From positions 5,208,001 to 5,272,000 of the forward strand of contig NC_133121.1 in NCBI RefSeq assembly GCF_033568475.1: a DNA stretch of 64,000 nt, in the 5' to 3' direction. The notes below the pieces were generated by a model. That model was not told the DNA's origin. It saw only the letters and a program-made list of their open reading frames with translations, and ran no database searches. A program made the translations under genes and the position numbers. Shown in pieces: positions 46,608 to 57,347 of this stretch. The stretch comes from Henckelia pumila. Lineage: Eukaryota; Streptophyta; Magnoliopsida; Lamiales; Gesneriaceae. Position 1 is the first letter of the stretch; each line of letters opens with the position of its first letter.

Positions 46608-49600
46608 AATAGCTGCAAATCTTTGTACATCTTCGTACTTTCGGGGTGAATGGAGTACGGAGATGTGTGAGCCTCTGCTAAAATCTCAGCTCTCAACTGA
46701 TCGACGTTCGGTACCCACATCCTACCACGGTACTGAACGATACCATCCTCCACTGTATACAAGAGATTACCTCTAGCCTCATCTCTCTGTCTCCATCGCT
46801 GCAACTCCTCATCAGTAGACTGTCCTTCCTTAATCCGATCTCGCAGAACTGGCTGCACCGTCAACACTGACAAGCTCGGTGCATGACCACTCGGATAACA
46901 CTCCAAGTCAAATCTCTGAATCTCGCTCTGTAGTGGTAACTGTACAGTCAAACATGATACCACTGACAACTTCCGACTCAAAGCATCGGCCACAACATTA
47001 GCTTTACCCAGATGGTAGCTAATGTCACAATCATAGTCCTTCACCAACTCCAACCATCTGCGCTGCCTCATGTTCAACTCCTTCTGTGTGAAGAAGTACT
47101 TGAGACTCTTGTGGTCTGAGAAAATCTTGCACTTCTCGCCATACAGATAGTGCCTCCAGATTTTCAAAGCGAAAACCACTGCTGCCAACTCCAAGTCATG
47201 CGTCGGATAATTCTGCTCATGAATCTTCAGCTGTCTCGACGCATACGCAATAACCTTACCACACTGCATAAGCACTGCGCCTAAACCTAGTTTAGACGCG
47301 TCGGTGTACACCACTAACTCCTCGTGTGGTACTGTCATCGCTAACACTGGTGCAGTAGTGAGTGCTTCCTTCAACTGATCGAAGCTCCTCTGACAGTCTG
47401 AACTCCAGATAAACTTCGCATTCTTCTTGGTCAAGGAAGTCAAGGGTACTGCAATAGAGGAAAAACCCTTGATGAACTTCCTATAATACCCTGCCAAACC
47501 CAAGAAACTGCGAATCTCTGAAGCATTCTTCGGAATACCCCAATTCTGCACTGCCTCAACCTTAGACTGATCAACTGCAATCCCATCTCTCGAAATAATG
47601 TGGCCAAGAAATGCCACCTTCTCAAGCCAAAACTCGCACTTGCTGAACTTGGCATACAATCGATGCTCCCTCAAAGTCTGCAAGGCTGTCTGAAGATGCT
47701 GTCTATGCTCCTCGATGCTCCTAGAATAGATCAAAATATCATCAATAAAGACTATGATGAACTGATCTAAATACGGCTGAAAGACTCGGTTCATGAGATC
47801 CATGAAAACCGCTGGAGCATTGGTCATCCCAAATGGCATCACTAAGAACTCGTAATGCCCATATCGTGTCCTGAAAGCAGTCTTGGACACATCTGCATCT
47901 CTAACGCGCAACTGATGATAACCAGATCGCAGGTCGATCTTGGAACACACTGAAGCTCCCTGCAACTGGTCAAATAAATCCTCTATCCTCGGCAATGGAT
48001 ACTTGTTCTTCACTGTGACCCTGTTGAGCTCGCGGTAATCGATGCACAGTCTCATACTGCCATCCTTCTTCTTCAAAAATAACACCGGAGCCCCCCACGG
48101 AGAAAAGCTAGGACGAACAAAGCCTTTCTCTAACAACTCCTGAATTTGCTCCTTCAACTCTTTCATCTCGGTAGGAGCAAGTCTGTACGGTGCCTTAGAG
48201 ATAGGCACGGTGTCTGGCACTAAGTCGATGCTGAACTCCACCTCTCTCACTGGTGGAATTCCTGCAACATCCTCCGGAAAGACATCCGGAAAGTCACTAA
48301 CCACCTCTATTTCTGATAATGATCTGCTAGATGGCTCTGAAGTCGTGACGATGCTCGCTAGAAACCCCTGGCAACCCCGTCTCAATAACTTCCTCGCCTG
48401 AATATGAGATATCACCTGAGGAATATCACTGCTCTGAGATGCATGAAAAGTGAACGGGTCGCCTACTGTAGGTCTCACTGACACTGATCTCCGACGAAAA
48501 TCAATCGAAGCTCCATTGACTGTCAACCAGTCCATGCCCAAAATCAAATCGAATCCACTCAATGGCAAAACTACTACATCTGCTCGAATGGAGTGTCCCT
48601 GCAGCTCTAACTCCAGTCCTCGAATAACCTTCGAGGTAGAAATAATCTGCCCTGACGGCATAGTAACATCATACCCACTGTCACTACTCTCAGGTGTGAT
48701 GCCTACCCGCCTGATAAACTCCAGGGAGATAAACGAATGCGTAGCCCCTGAATCTAGCAACGCAAACGTGGAGTTGCCTCCAACTAGAATTCTCCCGGTG
48801 ATCAAGGAGGTGTCTGGATCTACCTCCTCAGCCTGCATCACAAACACCCTACCCGCGGTGTTCTTCTTCCTGGGGCAGCTAGCTATCTGATGCCCTGGCT
48901 CCCTACAGTGGTAGCAAACTCCTGCTCCCAATAGACAAGGTCTCGAATGCATCTTCTGGCACTTCGGGCAAGTAGGATAAGCTATGGCATTAGGGGCCCC
49001 GCCCCTCTGCTGCTGCGGCCTCTGCTGCTGTGGCCTCGGCTGCTGATTCTGGCCCTTAGCCGGCCCTGTATACTGCTTCTTCGCAGGAGGCTGCGAAGAT
49101 GGTCGCTGGTACCCAGCCTGAAACTGCCTCTTCCCCTGCTGCTCCCTCTGGATCTCTCTCCGACCCTCCTCGGAACGCAAGGCTCTACTGACTGCAGACT
49201 CATAAGTAAGGACGTCTGCCATACGAACATCATGCCTGATATCAGCCTTCAGGCCCTCCACAAACTGCCTCAACTTCTCCTGCGGACTATCAGCAATCAA
49301 GGGCACAAAGTGACAGCCCCTCTCGAACAGTCTCACATACTCAACCACGACCTTGTCCCCCTGATGGAGACTCATAAACTCACGGATCATGCGACTGCGC
49401 ACATCCTCAGTAAAGTACTTGGCGTAGAAGATACACCTAAACTCTGTCCAGGTCAGTGTAGGAAGGTGAACTCCCCTGGCTGCACCCTCCCACCAGAGCG
49501 CTGCATCACCCCGCAGCATGTACGTCGCACAGTTCACCCTGTCGGTGTCTGTGATCCCCATATAAGCAAAGATGGACTCCAGAGAGCGAATCCATCCCTC

Positions 49601-49846
49601 CGCCACCAAAGGATCGGTGGTACCAACAAACTCCTTAGGTCCCTTCTTCTGGAACCTCTCAGCAACGTCCTCCTCGTGGGACAACCTGGGACGAGTAGCT
49701 TGCTGCTCTAACAGAGCAGTAATCCCTGCCATCATATTTGCATTGGCCTGCTCCAATGCTGCAATAGGGTTCTGCGGAGGTGGAGGTGGAGGTGAAGGTC
49801 CCCCACGTCTGTTAACTGGTCTAGGAGGCATTCTGCACCACGACAT
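46608..49846 (-). CDS. Ty3/gypsy gag-pol of element C1 (3'-truncated, otherwise open)
   Basis: A single open frame of about 1080 residues, the longest uninterrupted polyprotein in the window. Gag is at residues about 65-240, a Pro/Gln-rich linker at 245-285, the zinc knuckle [14 protein letters not shown] at 311-324, and the protease [12 protein letters not shown] with the DSG triad at 365-367. The reverse transcriptase has CIDYRELN near 601-608 and FIDDILIYS at 700-708; RNase H has YTDAS at about 847-851. It stops in the integrase zinc region after MYKDLQL, where it is cut by the junction with the B LTR remnant. It lacks the integrase core, chromodomain and 3' LTR, so it cannot transpose alone. 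The last residue and stop come from junction sequence. Confidence 0.92.
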
Positions 49847-50004
49847 ATTTCTTTACGTAAATCGCCATGCATAACTAAGTGGTTTAAAATTTAATGCTAA
49901 CTGAAGTTCTAAAAATTAAATCATGCTATAAACACTTAAAACTTACAGACCGGTAGCGTGGATTTCTGAGCTCGCATAGCAGTAATGACCCCTCCGAGGA
50001 CCGT

Positions 50005-50016
50005 GCTCTGATACCA
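50005..50016 (-). promoter_or_regulatory. Primer-binding site of element C1
   Basis: TGGTATCAGAGC on the minus strand, two bases from the LTR at 50019, matching initiator tRNA-Met. Confidence 0.92.
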
Positions 50017-50018
50017 AC

Positions 50019-52879
50019 TGAAACGACCCTATCTCTATAATTAATAAATAAATATGCGGAATTTTTTTTTTTTATACTTACTAAATAAAATATGTACATA
50101 TATGCCCATACATATATGCACAGAATAAAAAGTTTTAAAATAAATAAATAAATAAATAAACAATTAAACACTTAAATAAAAATGCATTCTTTAAAATAAA
50201 ATAAATATCTGAGTCAAATATTTAATTAAAAATACTGCATAAATAAAATGATTAAAATTTGCATGCACTAACAATACTCCATAAAAATATTCAAAATTCC
50301 CAACCACTTAATATAAAATGTAGCATGCTGACATAAATAAACATGCACGTGACTCAGACATCTATCACGGTCACGGGGTCACTGCATGTCCGCTCATACA
50401 TCCTCGCCTCCGGTGGGTACAACATCCTCCTCAACATACTCACCTGCACCATACCAGTGTAGTGAGCCTAGAGGCCCAACATGCTAACATAACAAGGGTT
50501 TAAAATAATTTAAAACAATTAAATACTAATACATACATATACATGAATGAGCATGCTTAAAAATTACATAACATAACTTAACTTAAATAAACTTAAATAA
50601 CATAATACATAACATTGTTGAGCAATTAATTTTCTAACATCGCATGGTTGTATCCGTAGTGTAACCTTAAATCATACATTAAATACTGATCAGCGTGGAA
50701 ACCAACGTACGTGGCCGGTGACGAATCACCTCTTAAATTGGCAGTAAACTGCCCTTCAATCATATGGGGACGAATCCCCCTTAAATTGTCACACTACTTC
50801 AACTTCCAACATAAAATATTTTCTTGCTCAACCTTAAACATTAAATCATGCATAAAATATTATTTCATGAATGCATGTATTTGAATAAAATGTGTGTCCT
50901 TCATATATATTTAATTTAAATTTCATACTATCATATAAATATAAAAATAACTTCCATGCATAAAAAAAAAAATTAAATATATATTCAGGACACATGCAAT
51001 TTCTCATGGGTTGTCCTGAACTGCTGGCCCTAACACTCAAGCCCATTTTTCTTAAATCTGGCTCATTAACACTGAGAATGGCCCAATAACATACTTAAGC
51101 CCAAAAATACAATTCTAAGCCCAAATAATTAATTTAAGCCCATTAACACTCTATTCTGGCCCAATGGGCCCAAAAGCCCAAAGACTGGCCCAATAATTTC
51201 CATGGGCCCCCAAGGCCCATAAAATTAATGGACTTACTTAATTAAATTAATTAAGCCCAAAATAAATAAATTTGACTCAAAATAATTAAATGGAGCCCAA
51301 TTAAATTTTGGGATTTAATTAGGCCCATTAAATACTTAATTAAACTTAAAACTTAAAAATAAAAATACCCGAGCCCGACTCACTTAACCCGGACCCAGAC
51401 CCAACTAACATAACCCATGACCCACTGACCCGACCCGGAACCCACAGCCCGACCCGGACCAGCTAGAAACCCTAGAACCCGAACCCCTCTCTTATCCTTC
51501 TCCTCGGCCGCGAGCAGCAGCTTTCCGGGGCTGATGCCGCCATGCTCCGGCCATCCCCTGGCCGGAGCACCACCACCTACCCCTAGCCCTCTTCAAGACT
51601 TTTCCAACAAGCTAAAAACCAGCCCAATTCGAGCCCTAACGAAGGAGAACGAACCAAAACAAACTAGCCCTTATTCTGCTCGCCTCCTGCGCGCGACAGC
51701 AGAGTTCCGACCGTTTGGCCGCCCAGCTCCGGCCACCACTGGCCGTAGCACAACTTGGATTACCTTCCCCTATTTCTTGTGGTTCTAACCCAACTGGAAT
51801 CAGTCTAAAACACGCCTTATGGACCGAGAACGACCCAATCTCCCAACATCGCTCAACCTGCGCACCCTAGGACCTGTTCTAAACCAGCTCCTCTCCTGGC
51901 CATGCATGGCTCGAACCAGGCAAGCCATTCAATCCTAGGGACCCTAAGACATCACCCTAGACGTGGCCAGCAGCCCTGGATTGGCCCCTTCCTTAAAAAC
52001 ATGAGTATGCATCATGAACAAGCCAACACATGCAGAAAAACGTGAATAGTTCATTCAAAATCCAAAGTTTCATACAAAAATCGAACAGGACAGTACATAA
52101 TCTGATGCATACACACTCACACATATACCCAATGATATGGTCTTAAAATGTGGAAGAAAACATGTCTTTCACCGATGCAAATAAAGAGCTAAGTGCGTAG
52201 GACGTTTCCGGGACGACGATTGGACGAAAACTTGACAAAACGTTCGAAAGTTGGCTATGGAAGCTTGAAGGTTTCTGCTGAAAACGTGAGAATGGGGTGG
52301 AAGGAGAAGGTGTCGGCTGATGGAGTTAGAGTAGGATAGGTTTTTGTTTTAAATTTTGATAATTAGGAATAATCTAGGATAATAACTAACATAAAATAAT
52401 TAGGTAGATAATATAACATAAATATAAGATTTTAAACTTTTAAAAATACAAAATAATCTGATATAAAAGATAAATCCCGAAATATAAATTTAAGGGATTT
52501 TTAAACATTAATAAAAGTCATTAAAATGACTTATTTTGGCTAAAAATAAACTCCTAAATAAATATATAATTAAATACTATAATTTTCTTGACAAAACACC
52601 TTAAAATATTATTTTGAGGCTCATAAAACTCATAAAATATTTTTGGCTAAAAATATTTTGGTATCTCGTCCGTCCACGTTCCCGTCTACGCGATCAAAAC
52701 AATTAATTAAAATACTAAAAATCATAACAATCACTAATTATGGGTTAAATGCTTAGAAATAAATTAAATCATGCACAAATAATTCACATAATTATTTAAC
52801 CCATAAATCTAAAATTTAAATAATTAAATATCCTAATTATGCATGCGGATTTACGTATTTAAAAATACCGGGTGTTACA
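50019..52879 (-). repeat. LTR of family C, shared by C1 and C2
   Basis: A 2861-bp LTR reading TGTAACACCCGG...GGTCGTTTCA on the minus strand. C1's primer site lies on its left and a polypurine tract with the C2 pol end lies on its right, so it is the 5' LTR of C1 and the 3' LTR of C2. It has a GC-rich block near 51370-51990 rich in GACCC words and a ladder of small hairpins at 50717-50779. It is related to, but clearly diverged from, the LTRs of D. Confidence 0.88.
50717..50779. repeat. Ladder of three mini-hairpins in the family C LTR
   Basis: GGTGACGAATCACC (50717-50730), GGCAGTAAACTGCC (50740-50753) and GGGGACGAATCCCC (50766-50779) are evenly spaced (23-26 bp) stem-loops with different stem sequences. 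Confidence 0.85.
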
Positions 52880-52898
52880 ATTCTCCCCCCCTTAAATT
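52880..52898 (-). promoter_or_regulatory. Polypurine tract of element C2
   Basis: Minus-strand TTTAAGGGGGGGAGAAT abuts the LTR start. The stem-loop ATTTCG-TCCT-CGAAAT lies next to it at 52901-52916. Confidence 0.85.
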
Positions 52899-52925
52899 GA
52901 ATTTCGTCCTCGAAATTTAAAGTAC

Positions 52926-53202
52926 TTACCCGAACAACTCCGGGTAGCGAGTCCTCATGTCTGCCTCAGTCTCCCAAGTAGCTTCCTCCTCTGAGTGATT
53001 CAGCCACTGGACTCTGACCATCGGTATGACCCGCGTCCTAAGCCTCCGCTCCTCCCTTGCCAAGATCCGCACTGGCCTCTCCTCATACACTAGATCTGGT
53101 GGCAACTGTAAGGGCTCGAAATCCAACACATGCGACGGGTTGGAGACATATCTCCGAAGCATGGATACCTGGAAAACGTTGTGCACTGCCGCTAGCCCTG
53201 GT
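52926..53202 (-). pseudogene. C-terminal end of C2 pol (separated by element D)
   Basis: About 90 residues including VHNVFQVSMLRRYV and the chromodomain-like VRVQWLNHSEEEATWE, ending at TAA 52926-52928. Its 5' continuation is at 60035 onward: the frame resumes when element D and one copy of the CTGGT duplication are discounted. The position at the pol C-terminus and the polypurine tract 30 bp downstream show that it is the end of C2 and not a separate gene. Confidence 0.9.
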
Positions 53203-55890
53203 TGAAACACCCTAGTACTACTAAATGCGGAAAAACTTTTTTTTTTTTATATATACTATACTATATACATATACGCCCATACATATATGTATAAACTTTA
53301 AAAATGATATTACAAATAATAACTCGCTTAATAAAATAATAAACATTTATTTGATAAAATCTTGAGTCATGAAATAAATAAAATAATATCTATCGTGAAA
53401 ATTCATAACTTATGTCTACTAAAATCATGAAAATTCAATAATTAATCATAACCAATAAAAACATAAAAATATCCTAAATATATAACTCATGCATAAATAA
53501 ATTCCTAGCGAGACGGTCACGGGGCCACTGCCATGCTCGCTCATACGTCCTCGCCACCGGTAGGAGCTACATCATACTCACCTGCACCATATAAGCGTAG
53601 TGAGCCTAGAGGCTCAACATGTCTAATCCTTTATAACAAGGTTAAAAATAATGCATCATGTAAATACTAATACATATACATGTACATGAGCATGCGTGGA
53701 AACATTTTTCATAACATAAATGCTTAATCATAAATCTTATACATAACATAACTTTCTTCATCATACATAACATAATTGAGCATGTCATGAACATAAAAAA
53801 AACTGTGTATGGTCATATCCATGAATGTGACTAATAACTGTGCCGACTGATCAGTCTAAAGAACCATCGTACGTGGCGGTGGATAAATCCACCTCTATGC
53901 TGGTAGTAAACTACCTCTGTGCCAGTGGTAAAACCCACTTCTATGCCGGTAGTAGAACTACCTCTGTGTCAGTGGTAGAACCCACTTCTATGCTGTCACA
54001 TCACTTCAATTTCCATAAAAATATTTTTCATGCTCAATTCTTAATCATAAACACATCATAAAATATTTCATGTATGCATGCACTTAAAATATGCCCGTAA
54101 TATATATTTAATTAATTTTAATAATAAATATACTTTTACTTAAAATAGACTTCATGCATAAAAATAATTAAATATATATTCCGAACTTAGTTTATTTTCA
54201 TGGGTTGGTCCAGACTGCTGGTCTCTCTACTAAACCCCTTAACTGACTTAAAGCCTTTAACTAACTTAAAGCCCATAATTAAATAACTAATTTTAAAAAT
54301 TATAATTTTTACTAAAATAAAATACTTAAATGTTATTGGGCTTAAATAAAAATATTTAGGCCCAATAACTAATTTAATTCGTAAAAATTCCTAGACTGAC
54401 CCAATAAAATCACTGACTAGCCCAAAAATTCCGATGGGCCCACGGGCCCATAAAATTATTGGGTTAACTTAAAAATAATTTAAAAAGCCCAAATAAAATT
54501 ATTTGGAGGCCCAAATAATTTTCTAACTAATTAAATGGCCCAAACAACCAATTAAATCATTAAATATTTTAAAATTAAAATACTCGAGCCCGGCCCACCT
54601 AGCCCGGACCCGGACCTGCCTGACCCGACCCTAGACCCTACTGACCCGACCCACTACCCTGACCCGACCCGGAACCACCCAGCACCCCCCTACCCGACGC
54701 CCCCCCCTCTCCTAGCCCTCGGCTGCGCGAGCAGCACCCCTTTAGGGGCTGCTGCCGCCTCGCTCCGGCCGCCCCTGGCCGGAGCGCCGCCGGCAGGACC
54801 TTCCCAGGGTCCTGCCGGTTCGAGCCATGCCATGGTTAGGCTGGTTCATGGCCTAGCATGAACCAGCCGTGACCTCTTCCCTACAACCCTAGCCGTGCCC
54901 CTCCAAGACCAAAACCTTACACTAGCTTGGAACCAGCCGTGAGCCACCCTAACCCCAGACCTTGCTCGACCCTATCGAACCTCCGAACACCCCTTGGCCG
55001 AGACCTAGCCCCTGGACCGTGCCATGTTGGTCAAAACGTGAGCCATGACAAGAAATACCCAAACATGCATAAACCTCCATAAAATTGCATAAATTTCGAA
55101 ATATTCAAATGAAATCAAAATAAAACATTATGCAAGATTAATAGCTTATATGGTGTTCAAACGAAGGAATAGACATGCCTTTGATAATTATTTGACAACG
55201 AACGATGCGTTTACGGGACTCCGGGACGACGAACGGACCAAAATAAACCAAGACAATGATGGATCGGCTATGGAGGTTGAGGTTTTCTGTCAAAACTATG
55301 GTGGAGGCTGATGAAACGTGAGGAAGATGATGAACAGGATGAGAGTGACGGCTTGGTAGTGGGTTGTGGGGTTGGGTAGGTTAGATAATAGGTTAAAAAA
55401 AAATATATTATTAAATAATATAACATTATTCTATAAAACTAATATTTAAAAACCCTTAATAAATAATAATAATTTGATGGGAAAATTCTAAATCCCGAAA
55501 TTAAAACTTAAGGGATTTTTAAATATTAACAAAAGTCATTAAAATGACTTATTTTGGCTAAAATTCAACCCTTAAATAAATATATAATTAAATACTAAAA
55601 TTTTCTTGACAAAATACCTTAAAAATATTATTTTAAGGCTCATAAAACTCATAAAATATTTTTGGCTAAATATTTTGGCATCTCGTCCGTCCACGGTCCC
55701 GTCTACGCGATCAAAACCAATTAATTTCCATAAATCACAAAAATCACAAATTTTGGGTTAAATGCTAAAATAACTTAAATCATGCATATAAATCACATAA
55801 TAACACATAAATTCATTTAACCCTTATTTTAAAATTAATTTCTCCTAATTATGCATGCGAATTTACGTATTAAAATTTCCGGGTGTTACA
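53203..55890 (-). repeat. LTR of element D (left, 3' LTR)
   Basis: 2688 bp, TG...CA ends on the minus strand. Differs from the right LTR by only a handful of substitutions and homopolymer changes. It includes a GC-rich, GACCCG-rich block near 54590-54960 and a five-step mini-hairpin ladder at 53878-53986. Confidence 0.93.
53878..53986. repeat. Five-step mini-hairpin ladder in the D LTR
   Basis: GGTGGATAAATCCACC (53878-53893), GGTAGTAAACTACC (53902-53915), AGTGGTAAAACCCACT (53924-53939), GGTAGTAGAACTACC (53948-53962) and AGTGGTAGAACCCACT (53971-53986) recur every 22-24 bp. The last four form two 46-bp tandem units. The copy in the right LTR is at 58024-58132. Confidence 0.9.
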
Positions 55891-55909
55891 ATTCTCCCCC
55901 CCTTAAATT
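55891..55909 (-). promoter_or_regulatory. Polypurine tract of element D
   Basis: Minus-strand TTTAAGGGGGGGGAGAAT immediately inside the left LTR, with the stem-loop ATTTCG-TCCT-CGAAAT at 55913-55928. Confidence 0.85.
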
Positions 55910-56093
55910 GAATTTCGTCCTCGAAATCCGACGGATCAAATTCTAATAACGGAGTTCTTCAAAATCCAATTCGCTAAACTCATTATCACATATCTAGTTC
56001 CCAAGTTTCGGTATCCCAAAAGTAATGCTTCTGCTGCGCACTCTGATAAACAAAATATTTTTAACTTCACCAAAGTTCCCTTAAAACAATAGG

Positions 56094-57152
56094 TTAGGGC
56101 ATACCGGACATCAAAGTGGTGTTTGGGTCTGCCCCAGCTGCTTGCATGACAAACACCCTCCCTGTGGTGTTCTTCTTCCTTGGACAATTTACGGACATGT
56201 GCCCCGGCTCCTTGCAATGGAAACACACATTCGACCCACTTAGGCACAGACCCGAATGTGGTTTCTGACACTTCGGGCAAAGTGGTACTCCTCCTGACTT
56301 AGGGGCCCCGCCCCTCTGTTGCTGCTGCTGCTGACCCTGCTGACTCTGCTGGTTATGGTCCTGAGATGGCCCTGTGTACTGTTTCTTCGTGGGTGGCTGC
56401 AAAGATGGTTGATAAGATTCCAGCTAGAGCTGTCTCTTACGCTGCTGTTCCTTCTGGATCTCTCTCCGACCCTCCTCGGAACGCAAAGCTCTACTCACTG
56501 CAGACTCGTATGTAAAGACGTCTGCCATACGCACATCATGCCTGATCTCAGCCTTCAGGCCCTCCACAAACTGTCGCAGCTTCTCCTGCGGACTGTCAGC
56601 AATCATGGGCACAAAGCGACAGCCCCTCTCAAACTGGCTCACATACTCCACAACAGACCTGTCCCCCTGACGGAGACTCATGAACTCACGGATCATGCGA
56701 CTGCGCACATCCTCAGTGAAGTACTTGGCGTAGAAGATACGCCTGAACTCCGTCCACGTCAGTGTGGGCAAGTGGACTCCCCTAACTGCACCCTCCCACC
56801 AAAGGGCTGCATCCCCTCTCATCATGTACGTCGCACAGTTCACCCTGTCGGTGTCTATGATCCCCATGTAATCAAAGATGGACTCAAGAGAGCGAATCCA
56901 TCCCTCAGCCACCAAAGGATCGGTGGTCCCAGTAAACTCTTTAGGTCCCTTCTTCTGGAACCTCTCAGCCACGTCCTCCTCATGGGATAGTTTGGGACGT
57001 GCAGCCTGCTGCTCCAACAGAGCAGTAATCCCTGCCATCATCGTAGCACTGGCCTGCTCCAGTGCTGTCATAGGGTTCTGCGGAGGTGGCGGTGGAGGTG
57101 GAGGTCTTCCGCGTCTATTCATCTGTCTGGGAGGCATTCTGTACCACCACAT
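56094..57152 (-). pseudogene. gag of element D (one nonsense codon, no pol)
   Basis: The frame encodes 242 residues closely matching the gag of C1: MPPRQMNRRG start region, the [13 protein letters not shown] and ALWWEGA motifs, and REFMSLRQGD. It then meets a TAG at about 56424-56426. The same frame continues through a Pro/Gln-rich linker to the zinc knuckle CFHCKEPGHMSVNC and ends at 56094 soon after PNTTLMSG, where the protease would begin in C1. Gag packages element RNA, so the retained domain fits a parasite that supplies coat protein and borrows polymerase. The TAG would truncate it before the knuckle. Confidence 0.9.
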
Positions 57153-57333
57153 ATTTCTTTACGTAAATCGCAATGCATAACTAAGGGTTTCAAAAAAAAA
57201 ATCTTACTGAACATGAAATACTTAAAATTAATACATATGCTCCTTCTAAATCTTATTAAAACATTTAAAACTTACAGACCAGTAGCAGGATTTCTGAGCT
57301 TCACGTGGCAGATGGACACCCTCCGAGGACCGT

Positions 57334-57345
57334 GCTTTGATACCA
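57334..57345 (-). promoter_or_regulatory. Primer-binding site of element D
   Basis: TGGTATCAAAGC on the minus strand, one mismatch from the initiator tRNA-Met site used by A, B and C1. It lies two bases from the LTR at 57348. Confidence 0.88.
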
Positions 57346-57347
57346 AA

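Noticed and set aside
48947..49711. 254-residue plus-strand ORF (and 223-residue one at 56319-56990)
   Set aside because: Both are antisense shadows of gag; the Leu-rich products reflect the reverse complement of the gag codons.
51460..51480. Telomere-like AAACCCTA word in the family C LTR
   Set aside because: A single occurrence without tandem repetition; most likely chance in a C-rich block.
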